Counted from the first letter of the stretch, positions 46,755-55,217 are shown. The stretch is DNA of 64,000 nucleotides from Sphingomonas sp. Leaf357 (GCF_001423845.1 NZ_LMPM01000001.1:1403493-1467492); one strand, 5' to 3'. Notes: generated by a model not told the origin, from the letters alone. Numbers and translations: made by a program.

Positions 46755-46811
46755 AAACCTTGAAGAGGGGCAAACCTTGAAGAGGGGCAAACCTTGAAGA
46801 GAGACAAACCT
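46755..46811. repeat. 17-bp tandem repeat upstream of the sugar transferase gene
   Basis: Unit AAACCTTGAAGAGGGGC is repeated at 46755 and 46772 exactly, at 46789 with two changes, then a partial AAACCTAGG. A lone copy of the start (GCAAACCTTGAAC) recurs at 47006-47018. The array lies about 80-130 bases upstream of the sugar transferase start and inside the 417-base divergent gap to manC. Repeated sites at a promoter-proximal position could bind a regulator or vary in copy number. Confidence 0.8.
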
Positions 46812-46817
46812 AGGACG

Positions 46818-46988
46818 GATCGACATTCAGCATTTCCCCGTCACCCCGGACCCGTTCCGGGGTCCACCAGGCGGCTTTCGACACGACCTGTAAATTGAAC
46901 GGCGAACCTGCGGCACGGTGGACCCAGGAACAGGTCCGGGGTGACGGTGGGTGGAAAGCAAAATGCCTTCCAACGGCTGAATGTCGAT
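46818..46988. repeat. Nested inverted repeat in the sugar transferase-manC gap
   Basis: Outer arms CGACATTCAG (46819-46828) and CTGAATGTCG (46978-46987) enclose a palindromic repeat of the CCCCGGACC/GGTCCGGGG family (about 46838-46945). The gap 46680-47096 holds this, the 17-bp tandem array and the AGGAGG ribosome-binding site of manC, and no gene. Confidence 0.65.
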
Positions 46989-47096
46989 CGGCCCTCGGAG
47001 AGGAGCAAACCTTGAACGGGCCGGATCGTTCTTGATCGAGAGCAGTTTCGCAATCGGATACCGTCGCCTACAGACGACCCAACAGGAGGATTCCCT

Positions 47097-48152
47097 ATGC
47101 CGCTTTCCCGACCGATCGTTCCCGTCATTCTGTCGGGCGGATCGGGCACGCGGTTATGGCCGATGTCGCGGCCCGAACGGCCCAAGCAGATGCTGGCCCT
47201 GACCGCCGAGGAAACGATGCTGCAACTGACGGCGACGCGGGCGACTGGCGAGCGCTTCGCCGCGCCGATCGTCGTCGCCAATGCGCGCCATGCCGACATG
47301 ATCGACGAGCAGCTCGGCGCGGTTGCGGCGGGCGCGCAGGCCGTGATCCTGGAGCCGGCCGGACGCAACACCGCACCGGCGATCGCACTCGCCGCCATCG
47401 CCGCCGGAAGCGGCCCGGACGTGCTGCTGGTGATGCCGTCCGATCACGTGATCGACGATGTCCCCGCCTTCCACGCCGCGATCCATGCCGCGATGCCGAT
47501 GGTCGAGGATGGCTGGCTGGCGACGTTCGGTATCGCGCCCGATGCCCCCGAAACCGGCTACGGCTACATCCAGGTCGGCGAGCAGATTGCGCCCGGGGTC
47601 AACCGCGTCGTCCGCTTCGTCGAGAAGCCGCCACGCGACAAGGCGGAGGCGATGGTCGCGGGCGGCGACCATGCCTGGAACGGCGGGATCTTCCTGTTCC
47701 GCGCCGATGCCTATCTCGGCGCGCTGGCACTGCATGCGCCCGACATGCTGCAGGCGTGCGAAACGGCGATGGCCAAGGCGCGGCACGAGGGGCGGCGGGT
47801 ATTCCCGGATGCCGAGGCGTTCGCCGCCTCGCCGTCGGACTCGATCGATTACGCGGTGATGGAAAAGGCCGGGCAGGTCGCGGTGGTGCCGGTCAGCATG
47901 GGCTGGAGCGATCTGGGCAGCTGGGATGCGCTGCATGCGATCAGCCCGCGCGACGATAACGGCAACGCGCATCGCGGTGACGTGGTCGCGATCGATACGG
48001 TCAATTGCCTCGTGCGCAGCGACGGCGTGCGCATCGCGATGGTCGGTGTCGAGGATCTGATCGTCGTGGCGAGCGGCAACGACATCCTCATCCTGCCGCG
48101 CGGTCGCAGCCAGGAGGTCAAGAAACTGATCGAAGCGATGAAAGACGGCTAA
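47097..48152 (+). CDS. manC: Mannose-1-phosphate guanylyltransferase
   Basis: A 351-residue enzyme making GDP-mannose from mannose-1-phosphate and GTP, a precursor for exopolysaccharide. The nucleotide-binding motif SGGSGTRLWPMSRPERPKQ is at about 12-30; VMPSDHVI and the FVEKPPRDKAEAMVAGG motif (catalytic Lys) follow, then GWSDLGSWDAL. It is the short form, lacking the C-terminal phosphomannose isomerase domain found in many bifunctional enzymes. AGGAGG lies 8 bases before the ATG. It is divergent from the prs/sugar transferase operon and likely serves the same polymer. Confidence 0.93.
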   Translation: MPLSRPIVPVILSGGSGTRLWPMSRPERPKQMLALTAEETMLQLTATRATGERFAAPIVVANARHADMIDEQLGAVAAGAQAVILEPAGRNTAPAIALAAIAAGSGPDVLLVMPSDHVIDDVPAFHAAIHAAMPMVEDGWLATFGIAPDAPETGYGYIQVGEQIAPGVNRVVRFVEKPPRDKAEAMVAGGDHAWNGGIFLFRADAYLGALALHAPDMLQACETAMAKARHEGRRVFPDAEAFAASPSDSIDYAVMEKAGQVAVVPVSMGWSDLGSWDALHAISPRDDNGNAHRGDVVAIDTVNCLVRSDGVRIAMVGVEDLIVVASGNDILILPRGRSQEVKKLIEAMKDG

Positions 48153-48304
48153 CGCGTTGAAAAATATCGGAAAGACGGCGTACTTGCTATTTTAAGGAAT
48201 GTTATTCATTCTCACCCGAGTACCTTGGCACTCGAATGTTCGTGCGTGGACTCCACGCCACTGCCAGGATTTCCGGGTATGTCGTGTTGGGCGTGGGGAC
48301 GGTT

Positions 48305-48826
48305 ATGCTGGATAAGATGCGGATTCTGATCGTCGAGGACGAGCCGATGACCGGCATGGACCTCGCTCACCATATCGAAAGCCTGAACGGCACGGTGGTC
48401 GGTCCGTTCGGGTCGGTCGCCGAGGCGATGGAGACCCTGGTCGATACCGTGGTCGACGGCGCGGTGCTCGACGGCCAGTTGATCGATCGCGACGTGACCC
48501 CGGTCGCGCGGCATCTGTTCGACCACAATACGCCGTTCGTGATGTTCACCGGCAACCGGCTGCCGGACGAGATGCTGAGCGACGATCGCGACATTCCGGT
48601 GATGAGCAAGCCGGCTTCGCCCGCAATGGTATTGCAGCGCCTGATCAGCGAGATGTCGATCCGCCGCAGCAGCGACATGGACAAATATGAACAGGTCAAG
48701 GTGATGCTCGACGCCTCGATCGCGCTGATGGACCGGATCGGCGACGGCCTGATCGGCGCGCACCTGGCGCTGCCGCTCGAACTGATCGAGGATCGGCTGA
48801 ACACGGTGACGCAAGAGGCGGCGTAG
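48305..48826 (+). CDS. Response regulator receiver protein
   Basis: A 173-residue single receiver domain with a helical C-terminal extension (about 120-173) that has no DNA-binding motif. Acidic pocket residues (VEDEP at 10-14), phospho-acceptor Asp56 (AVLDGQL) and Lys102 (SKPAS) are present. Such stand-alone receivers are usually partnered by HWE/HisKA_2 kinases in sphingomonads; the orphan kinase at 37494 is one candidate but this is inference. Start could be 48305 or the internal ATG at 48317. A 152-base gap from manC has no other gene. Confidence 0.85.
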   Translation: MLDKMRILIVEDEPMTGMDLAHHIESLNGTVVGPFGSVAEAMETLVDTVVDGAVLDGQLIDRDVTPVARHLFDHNTPFVMFTGNRLPDEMLSDDRDIPVMSKPASPAMVLQRLISEMSIRRSSDMDKYEQVKVMLDASIALMDRIGDGLIGAHLALPLELIEDRLNTVTQEAA

Positions 48827-48871
48827 GTTTCACCTTCGCCGCGACCGCAGGGTCAGGCGGCGTCCGCCGAC

Positions 48872-50740
48872 CTATCGCATCAGCGCTTCGCACTGGTCCA
48901 GCGTATCCTTGAACGTCGCGACGATCGCCCGGTACGGGGTGGCGCTCGTCATATCCAGGCCGGCGCGCTTCAGGATGTCGACCGGATGGTCCGATCCGCC
49001 GGCCTTCAGCACGCCAAGATAATTGTCGCGCTCCTTCGCTCCGCCCTTCAAAATCTCGCGCGCGAAATAGGACGCGGCGGAAACGCACGTCGCATATTGA
49101 TAGACGTAGAAGCTGTTGTAGAAATGCGGGATATAGGCCCATTCCGCGCCATAGCCGTCGGCCACGGCGACCTTCGGCCCGTGATATCGGCGCAGCAGAT
49201 CGAGGTAGATCCTGCTCAGGCTCTCGCCCGACAAACCTTCGCCCGCTTCCGCCTTGTCGTGCACGGCAAGTTCGAATTCGGCGAGCATCGTCTGGCGGAA
49301 ATAGGTGCCGCGAATGCTTTCGAGTTGCTGGCCAAGGTAGAAAAGCTTCTCCGCCTTGCTCTTCGCATTAGCGACCATATAGGCGGAAAGCAGCAGTTCG
49401 TTGCAGGTCGAGGCGATCTCGGCGAGGAAGATCGGATAGTCCGACTTGTCGTAGACCTGGTTCCGGTTGGCGAGCAGGCTGTGCATCGCATGGCCCCATT
49501 CGTGCGCGTAGGTTGTGAGCCCCTCATAATTCTCGCCGACGTTGAGCAGCAGATAGGGGTGCACGTCGTACGCCGCTCCGGGATTCATGTACGCGCCCGA
49601 TTTCTTGCCGGGGCGGGGCAGCGGATCCACCCATTTCGCCGCCGACGCCGTGGCGAAGATGCCGCCATATTCCGGACCGAGCGGTTTCAGCGCGGCGATC
49701 GTGATGTCGCGCATCTCCGCGATCGTCACGGTCTTGTCGAGCGCGACGAGCGGCGGATAGAGATCGTAATAGGCCATATCGGGCAGTTTCAGCAGCCGAC
49801 GGCGCAGTTCGAAATAGCGGTGAAGCTGCGGCAGACCGGCGTTCGTCTCACGCACCAGGCTGCGATACACCGCCTCCGGCACGTTGTTTCCCGACAGCGC
49901 CATGGCAAGCGAGGTGGGATATTTCCGAGCCTTCTTGGCGAACACGTCGGCCTTCACATGGCTAAGATAGGCGGCGCCGAGCGAACTCTGGAACTTGCCG
50001 TATTCCGCCCAGAAGGTGTCGAACACCAGCTTGCGATCGGCCCGGACCGGCGCGTCGCGATTGAGCGTATAGGCCTGGTCGTTCAGCCGCACCGTCTTGC
50101 CGGTCGACAGCGTGACGCTCGGCCAGGGGATGTCCGACGCGACGAGTTGCGAGCGGATGTCGCCCGGCCCGGAAAACGGCGCTGCGGTGCCGGCCAGCAG
50201 GGTCTCGCCCTCGGGCGACAGCGTGTGATCCGCCTGGCGCAGGACGTTGGCGAGGTAGAAATCGAACCGCTTCACGAGCACCGCATTGGCCGCGACGAAG
50301 CGATCGATCCTGGCCTTGCCCAGGGCAAGCAGTTCGGGGGAGATCCAGGACGTCGCCTCCGCGAACGCGGTGTACAGATCGATCGCCTGCGCCTGCTTTT
50401 CCTGATTGGCGGAAATGCGCACGTCGGCGTCGCTCTTCAGGCTGATATAGGTGTAAATTCGACCGATCGTGCGCCCGAGATCGGATTGCGCGACCAATGC
50501 GGCGGCCAGGGCATCGGCGCTCTGCCCGAGCGTGCCCTTGTACTTCGCCAGGCCCGGCACGGCGGCGAGCGCGGATTTGCGCGCGGCATCCCAGGCGGCA
50601 TCGTCGGCGTAGAGATCGCGCAGATCCCATGCCGCCGCGTCCGGCGCGGACGCCTTGTCCTGCGCCCAGGCGGGCATCGCGGCGGCAAGCGTGGAAAAGG
50701 TCGCGGCGACCAGCGCCTCGCGGCGGTTCAGGGGAATCAT
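48872..50740 (-). CDS. Oligoendopeptidase F-type M3 metallopeptidase with Tat-like signal
   Basis: A 622-residue zinc peptidase of family M3B. The zinc motif HEWGHAMHS is at about residue 415, with a downstream Glu in FLAEIASTCNELLL. An unusual feature is the N-terminus, MIPLNRREALVAATFS followed by LAAAMPAWA: a twin-Arg plus hydrophobic stretch and AWA cleavage site. PepF-type enzymes are normally cytoplasmic, so export to the periplasm is inferred. It would degrade oligopeptides. An alternative start lies three codons upstream (50749). It converges with the receiver gene. Confidence 0.9.
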   Translation of the reverse strand: MIPLNRREALVAATFSTLAAAMPAWAQDKASAPDAAAWDLRDLYADDAAWDAARKSALAAVPGLAKYKGTLGQSADALAAALVAQSDLGRTIGRIYTYISLKSDADVRISANQEKQAQAIDLYTAFAEATSWISPELLALGKARIDRFVAANAVLVKRFDFYLANVLRQADHTLSPEGETLLAGTAAPFSGPGDIRSQLVASDIPWPSVTLSTGKTVRLNDQAYTLNRDAPVRADRKLVFDTFWAEYGKFQSSLGAAYLSHVKADVFAKKARKYPTSLAMALSGNNVPEAVYRSLVRETNAGLPQLHRYFELRRRLLKLPDMAYYDLYPPLVALDKTVTIAEMRDITIAALKPLGPEYGGIFATASAAKWVDPLPRPGKKSGAYMNPGAAYDVHPYLLLNVGENYEGLTTYAHEWGHAMHSLLANRNQVYDKSDYPIFLAEIASTCNELLLSAYMVANAKSKAEKLFYLGQQLESIRGTYFRQTMLAEFELAVHDKAEAGEGLSGESLSRIYLDLLRRYHGPKVAVADGYGAEWAYIPHFYNSFYVYQYATCVSAASYFAREILKGGAKERDNYLGVLKAGGSDHPVDILKRAGLDMTSATPYRAIVATFKDTLDQCEALMR

Positions 50741-50901
50741 GCTCGGCACCTCGAGACGGTGGATCGGGATGCCGCCAATGTGTCGCGCTTCATCCCCGAA
50801 GAAAAGGGGGATGTCGCAACCGATCCAAGTGCGCGGCTGTCCGGGGTGCGATGTGGCGATGGCGTATCGGGGTAAGGTCTTGTAATCGCAACGCCACCTA
50901 A

Positions 50902-50971
50902 ACCGTTCGCCCTGAGCCTGTCGAAGGGGTGCGTTCGAGGCACGTGCTTCGACAGGCTCAGCACGAACGGT
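50902..50971. repeat. Palindromic repeat (CTGAGCCTGTCGAAG family)
   Basis: Arms CCGTTCGCCCTGAGCCTGTC and GACAGGCTCAGCACGAACGG around about 30 bases, between the E2 stop and the M3 peptidase promoter region, both on the minus strand. It probably ends the dehydrogenase operon transcript. Confidence 0.9.
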
Positions 50972-50983
50972 GAGGGGGAGGGC

Positions 50984-52336
50984 TCAATCCGCGAACAGCA
51001 GAACCGGCGTCTCGAGATACTTCTTGAGCGCCTGGACGTAGCTCGCCGCATCCCAGCCATCGACCACGCGGTGGTCGCAACTGATCGACAGGTTCATCAG
51101 CTTCGCGCGGCGGATTTCGTCGCCGTCGAAGACCGGGCGTTCGACGATCTTGTTCGGCCCGATGATCGCCACTTCCGGACGGTTGATCACCGGCGTCGTC
51201 GCGATCCCGCCGAGCGGCCCGAGCGACGTGATCGTCAGCGTCGAACCGCTCAGTTCGGCCGACGTCGCCTTGCCGGTACGCGCGGCTTCGGCAAGACGGC
51301 CGATCTCGGTGGCGAGCTGCCACACGTTGCGATCCTGCGCGTCGCGGATCACCGGCACCATCAGCCCGGCGTCGGTCTGCGTCGCCATGCCGAGATGCAC
51401 CGCGCCGTAGCGGGTCACGACGCCCGCCTCGTCGTCGTACCGGGCGTTGATCATCGGGAAATCCGGGATCGCCTTGCAGATCGCGACGATCATCAGCGGC
51501 AGCATCGTCAGCTTCGGTCGCCCGCCGCGATTGGCGTTCAGGTCCGCACGCATGTCCTCCAGCGCGGTGACGTCGATTTCCTCGACATAGGTGAAGTGCG
51601 GGATCGCGCGCTTCGATGCGGCCATGTTCTCGGCGATGCGGCGGCGCATGCCGATGACCTTGACCGGAACGTCGGCGCGCACGTTGCTGGCATGAGGGCG
51701 CTGATAGCCCTGGCCGCTGCCATAGCGCAGATAGGCGTCGAGATCCGAATGGCGGACGCGGTCGGTTTCGGTCTTCACCTGGGCGAGGTCGATGCCGAGA
51801 TCCGCCGCGCGCGCGCGCACGGCGGGCGAGGCGAGGGCGTGCGACCTTTCTTCCCCCCTCCCGCTTGCGGGAGGGGTCGGGGGTGGGCTCGCGTCGTCCA
51901 TGGGAGCTCCCGTTGAGGTCGGGAGCCCACCCCCAGCCCCTCCCGCAAGCGGGAGGGGAGCAGGTTGCGTTTCCACCCCCGGATTCTCCGCCTCGTACTG
52001 ATCGGCCACCTCTTCCTGAGCGGGGCTGGCGGGAACGGCCTTCACCTCGGTCGTCACCGGCCCGAGCGCCGGCGCTTCCTCCGCCGAAACGTCGCCCTCG
52101 GTCTCGATCACCACCAGCGCCGCGCCGATCGACACCTGATCGCCGACCTCGCCGGCCAGTTCGACCACGATCCCCGAGACGGGCGATTCCATCTCGACCG
52201 TGGCCTTGTCGGTCATCATGTCGGCGATCTGCTGGTCTTCCTCGATCCGGTCGCCGACGGCGACGTGCCACGCGACGATCTCGGCCTCGGAAATGCCTTC
52301 GCCGATGTCGGGGAGTTTGAAGGTGAAGCGTGCCAT
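50984..52336 (-). CDS. Branched-chain alpha-keto acid dehydrogenase E2 (dihydrolipoyl acyltransferase)
   Basis: A 450-residue acyltransferase forming the core of a 2-oxoacid dehydrogenase complex. Domains: lipoyl (about 2-80, Lys44 in MTDKATVEM), a linker, and the peripheral subunit-binding domain (about 168-205, SPAVRARAADLGIDL). The catalytic domain (about 220-450) has the DHRVVDGWDAA motif near the end. Unusual: linker residues about 126-163 are encoded by a palindromic repeat (51852-51960) read in frame. The frame stays open, so the protein should be made with a longer Pro/Gly linker. It follows E1beta by 101 bases, a gap with another hairpin. Confidence 0.93.
   Translation of the reverse strand: MARFTFKLPDIGEGISEAEIVAWHVAVGDRIEEDQQIADMMTDKATVEMESPVSGIVVELAGEVGDQVSIGAALVVIETEGDVSAEEAPALGPVTTEVKAVPASPAQEEVADQYEAENPGVETQPAPLPLAGGAGGGLPTSTGAPMDDASPPPTPPASGRGEERSHALASPAVRARAADLGIDLAQVKTETDRVRHSDLDAYLRYGSGQGYQRPHASNVRADVPVKVIGMRRRIAENMAASKRAIPHFTYVEEIDVTALEDMRADLNANRGGRPKLTMLPLMIVAICKAIPDFPMINARYDDEAGVVTRYGAVHLGMATQTDAGLMVPVIRDAQDRNVWQLATEIGRLAEAARTGKATSAELSGSTLTITSLGPLGGIATTPVINRPEVAIIGPNKIVERPVFDGDEIRRAKLMNLSISCDHRVVDGWDAASYVQALKKYLETPVLLFAD
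51852..51960. repeat. Palindromic repeat (CTCCCGCTTGCGGGAG family) inside the E2 gene
   Basis: Arms TTCCCCCCTCCCGCTTGCGG and CCGCAAGCGGGAGGGGAGCA with an inner hairpin TGGGAGCTCCCG. The element is about 109 bases, stop-free in the gene frame, and translated as a Pro/Gly-rich linker segment (LPLAGGAGGGLPTS...PPTPPASGRG). Confidence 0.9.
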
Positions 52337-52347
52337 GACTCTAGATC

Positions 52348-52419
52348 CGTTCGTTTCGAGCGAAGTCGAGAAACCTGTCTCAAGCCCCGTTTCTCGACTT
52401 CGCTCGAAACGAACGGGGG
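52348..52419. repeat. Long perfect hairpin between E1beta and E2 genes
   Basis: Arms CCGTTCGTTTCGAGCGAAGT and ACTTCGCTCGAAACGAACGG, extending to about 28 bp of pairing, around about 15 bases. It lies in the 101-base E1beta-E2 gap, so operon mRNA would form a very stable hairpin just before the E2 ribosome-binding site. Confidence 0.9.
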
Positions 52420-52437
52420 TGGGTATCGGCGAAGGCG

Positions 52438-53496
52438 CTAGTCCTTCATCACTTTCTTCAGGGCCTCGCCGATGCGGACGGGGCCGGGGAAATATGCCCA
52501 TTCCAGGCTGTGCGGGTACGGGGTGTCGAAGCCGGTGACGCGCTCGATCGGCGCCTCCAGATGGTAGAAGCAGCGTTCCTGCACGATCGCCGACAGTTCC
52601 GCGCCGAAGCCGGAGGTGCGCGTCGCCTCGTGGATGATCATGCAGCGCCCGGTCTTCTTCACCGACGCCTCGATCGTGTCGATATCGAGCGGTACGAGCG
52701 TGCGCAGGTCGATGATCTCGGCGTCGATCCCGGCATCGGCGATCACCGCCTGCGCGACGTGCACCATCGTGCCGTAGGCGAGCACGGTCAGCGCCTCGCC
52801 GGCGCGCACGACCTTCGCCTTGCCGAGCTCGATCTTGTAATAGCCGGTCGGCACCTCGCCTGCCGGGTGCTTCGACCAGTTCTGCGCCGGCCGGTCCCAA
52901 TATCCGTCGAACGGGCCGTTGTAGATGCGCTTGGGCTCGAAGAAGATCGTCGGATCGTTGTCCTCGATCGCCGCGATCAGCAGGCCCTTGGCGTCGTACG
53001 GTGTCGAGGGGATTACCGTCTTCACGCCCGAGACGTGGGTGAAGATGCCCTCGGGCGACTGGCTGTGCGTCTGCCCGCCGAAGATGCCGCCGCCGAACGG
53101 CGAGCGCACCGTCATCGGCGCGATGAACTCGCCGGCCGAGCGATAGCGCAGCCGCGCGGCTTCCGACACCAGCTGGTCGAGCGCGGGATAGATATAGTCC
53201 GCGAACTGGATCTCCGGCACCGGGCGCAGGCCGTAGGCCCCCATGCCGACGGCGACGCCGATGATGCCGCATTCGGTGATCGGCGTATCGAACACGCGCT
53301 GTTTGCCGTACTTCGCCTGCAGGCCGGCGGTCGCGCGGAACACGCCGCCGAAATAGCCGACATCCTCGCCCATCACGATCACGTCGGGATCGCGCGCCAT
53401 CATCACGTCCATCGCGGAATTGATCGCCTGGATCATGTTCATGCGGGTGGTTTCGCCTTCAACGGCGATTGCGGTCTGTGTTTCGGTTTCGGTCAT
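52438..53496 (-). CDS. Branched-chain alpha-keto acid dehydrogenase E1 beta
   Basis: A 352-residue transketolase-type E1 beta subunit. Landmarks are INSAMDVMMARDPDVIVMGEDVGYFGGVF near the start (Glu of the TPP site) and FDTPITECGIIGVAVGMGAYG. ADYIYPALDQLVSEAARLRYRS and the C-terminal transketolase domain (VLAYGTMVHVAQAV) follow. It pairs with the upstream alpha subunit to decarboxylate branched-chain 2-oxoacids and pass the acyl group to E2. It starts five bases after the alpha gene stop. The N-terminal 18 residues (TETETQTAIAVEGETTR) are a non-conserved extension. Confidence 0.94.
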   Translation of the reverse strand: MTETETQTAIAVEGETTRMNMIQAINSAMDVMMARDPDVIVMGEDVGYFGGVFRATAGLQAKYGKQRVFDTPITECGIIGVAVGMGAYGLRPVPEIQFADYIYPALDQLVSEAARLRYRSAGEFIAPMTVRSPFGGGIFGGQTHSQSPEGIFTHVSGVKTVIPSTPYDAKGLLIAAIEDNDPTIFFEPKRIYNGPFDGYWDRPAQNWSKHPAGEVPTGYYKIELGKAKVVRAGEALTVLAYGTMVHVAQAVIADAGIDAEIIDLRTLVPLDIDTIEASVKKTGRCMIIHEATRTSGFGAELSAIVQERCFYHLEAPIERVTGFDTPYPHSLEWAYFPGPVRIGEALKKVMKD

Positions 53497-53501
53497 GTCG
53501 C

Positions 53502-54791
53502 TCACGATTTCCGCGCCCACGGACGGCCGGACGCCGTCTCTTCCGCCAGCATCTGCGCCTGCTGTTCCCTCAGATGCCAGGGCAGTTCCTCGAACACGCC
53601 GTCGAACAGGGTGTCGAGCGGCTGGTGGAGGCCGTGGCCGAGGATGCCGTTCTTCTCGGCCTCCTTCTGCGCGCGCTTCACCTCTTCGGCGAGATCCTTG
53701 TCTTGCGCGACATGGCGCTCCTCGTCCCATTCGCCGATCGCGATCAGATGATCCTTGAGGCGGCGGATCGGATCGCCGAGCGGCCAGGCATTGGGTTCGC
53801 CTTCGGACCGATACTGGCCCGGATCGTCGGAGGTGGAATGGCCCTCGGCGCGGTAGGTGAAATGCTCGATCAGCGTCGGCCCCTGATTGGTCCGTGCACG
53901 CTCGGCGGCCCATGCGGTGGCGGCATAGACCGCGAGCGCATCGTTGCCGTCCACGCGCAGGCCGGCGATTCCATAGCCGACCGCGCGCGCCGCGAAGGTC
54001 GTCGATTCGGCGCCGGCGAAACCGGAGAAGGACGAGATCGCCCACTGGTTGTTGACGACGTTGAAGATCACCGGCGCACGGTACACGCTGGCGAAGGTGC
54101 AGGCGGAATGGAAGTCGCCCTCGGCGGTCGATCCTTCGCCGCACCATGTCGCGGCGATCCGCGTGTCGCCCTTGGCGGCGCTGGCCATCGCCCAGCCGAC
54201 CGCCTGAGGATATTGCGTCGCGAGGTTGCCGGAGATCGAGAAGAAGCCCGCCTCGCGCACCGAATACATGATCGGCAATTGCTTGCCCTGAAGCCGGTCG
54301 GCCGAGTTCGAATAGATCTGGTTCATCATGTCGACCATCGACCAGCCGCGCGCGATGAGCAGGCCCTGCTGGCGATAGGACGGGAAGCACATATCCTCGT
54401 AATCGAGCGCGAACGCCGCCGACACCGCGACCGCCTCCTCGCCGGTGCACTTCATGTAGAAGCTGGTCTTGCCCTGGCGCTGGGCGCGGAACATGCGTTC
54501 GTCGAACGCGCGGACCAGCGCCATGCTGCGCAGCATCGAGCGCATCGTATCGGGCGAGAGGCGCGGGTTCCATGGCCCGACCGCCTGGTGATCGTCGTCC
54601 AGCACGCGCACGAGTTCGTAGGCGAGATCGATGAACGTCTCGGCCTTGTCGGCGGTGTCGGGACGGCGGGTCTCGCCGGCGGGGGGCAGGCGGACCGAGG
54701 TGAAGTCCACCGCGTCGCCGGGCCGGAACTTGGGTTCGGGCACGTAGAGCGATAGCGGCTGCAGATTGGCGCGGCGATCGTCGCTTGCCAT
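53502..54791 (-). CDS. Branched-chain alpha-keto acid dehydrogenase E1 alpha
   Basis: A 429-residue E1 alpha. The thiamine-binding motif GEGSTAEGDFHSACTFASVY through NNQ (about 215-245) and the YRAEGHSTSDDPGQYRS phosphorylation-loop region are present. The N-terminal RPGDAVDF and PWNPRLSPDTMRSMLRSMALVRAFDERM agree with branched-chain rather than pyruvate enzymes. First gene of the E1alpha-E1beta-E2 operon; no E3 gene is present here, so lipoamide dehydrogenase must come from elsewhere. Upstream is an AT-rich stretch (54850-54880, with TATAAC on the minus strand) that may hold its promoter. Confidence 0.94.
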   Translation of the reverse strand: MASDDRRANLQPLSLYVPEPKFRPGDAVDFTSVRLPPAGETRRPDTADKAETFIDLAYELVRVLDDDHQAVGPWNPRLSPDTMRSMLRSMALVRAFDERMFRAQRQGKTSFYMKCTGEEAVAVSAAFALDYEDMCFPSYRQQGLLIARGWSMVDMMNQIYSNSADRLQGKQLPIMYSVREAGFFSISGNLATQYPQAVGWAMASAAKGDTRIAATWCGEGSTAEGDFHSACTFASVYRAPVIFNVVNNQWAISSFSGFAGAESTTFAARAVGYGIAGLRVDGNDALAVYAATAWAAERARTNQGPTLIEHFTYRAEGHSTSDDPGQYRSEGEPNAWPLGDPIRRLKDHLIAIGEWDEERHVAQDKDLAEEVKRAQKEAEKNGILGHGLHQPLDTLFDGVFEELPWHLREQQAQMLAEETASGRPWARKS

Positions 54792-54983
54792 GGTGTCTCC
54801 AATGTTGCCCCGAAGCCTCGCTGCGTGGGAACGCGCGGACTCGGTATTTCGAGCCTTGTTATAAAATTTCAACGGCAATGGCGAGAGGGGCTTTTCGCCG
54901 AGCCGGAAAATCGGATGTGCGGATCTGCACGTTTCGTTAACCAATCGGCCGCATCATGGCCGCGTCAGCAAAGGACGCACCCG

Positions 54984-55208
54984 ATGTACATGGCCCCGAT
55001 CACTGCCGCCAAAGCCCCCGTTTCCACCACGGCCCAGCGTTTGACCGGGCTGGTCGTCCTGCCGATCTCGGCAGTCGTCATGGTGCCGTTCCTGGCCGGG
55101 TACGCGGTCTATGCCGTCGTCGCGCTCGGCGCGCGCGGGTTGGTCAAGGCCCCGCACGCGCTGCTCGATATGGTCGATTATGCCGGGCAGGTCGCCCTGG
55201 GGCGCTGA
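54984..55208 (+). CDS. Small hydrophobic protein of unknown function
   Basis: A 74-residue protein with one or two membrane segments (about 17-50, LVVLPISAVVMVPFLAGYAVYAVVAL, too long to be quoted as one helix) and a short amphipathic C-terminus. I do not recognise the family. AAGGA lies 9 bases upstream of the ATG. It is divergent from the dehydrogenase operon and its stop is followed by a palindromic repeat. The coding call rests on the ribosome-binding site and the clean membrane-protein composition. Confidence 0.6.
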   Translation: MYMAPITAAKAPVSTTAQRLTGLVVLPISAVVMVPFLAGYAVYAVVALGARGLVKAPHALLDMVDYAGQVALGR

Positions 55209-55217
55209 GGTATCGCA

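Noticed and set aside
46755..46811. 17-bp tandem repeat as a possible CRISPR array
   Set aside because: Units abut without spacers, only three copies, no cas genes nearby.
48225..48245. TGGCAC at 48226 as a sigma54 promoter for the receiver gene
   Set aside because: The distance to any TTGC-like -12 element is wrong (no TTGC five bases on), so the match is only half of the consensus.
48986..50875. Long plus-strand frame opposite the M3 peptidase
   Set aside because: Antisense shadow; the minus-strand frame carries HEWGH and a signal peptide.
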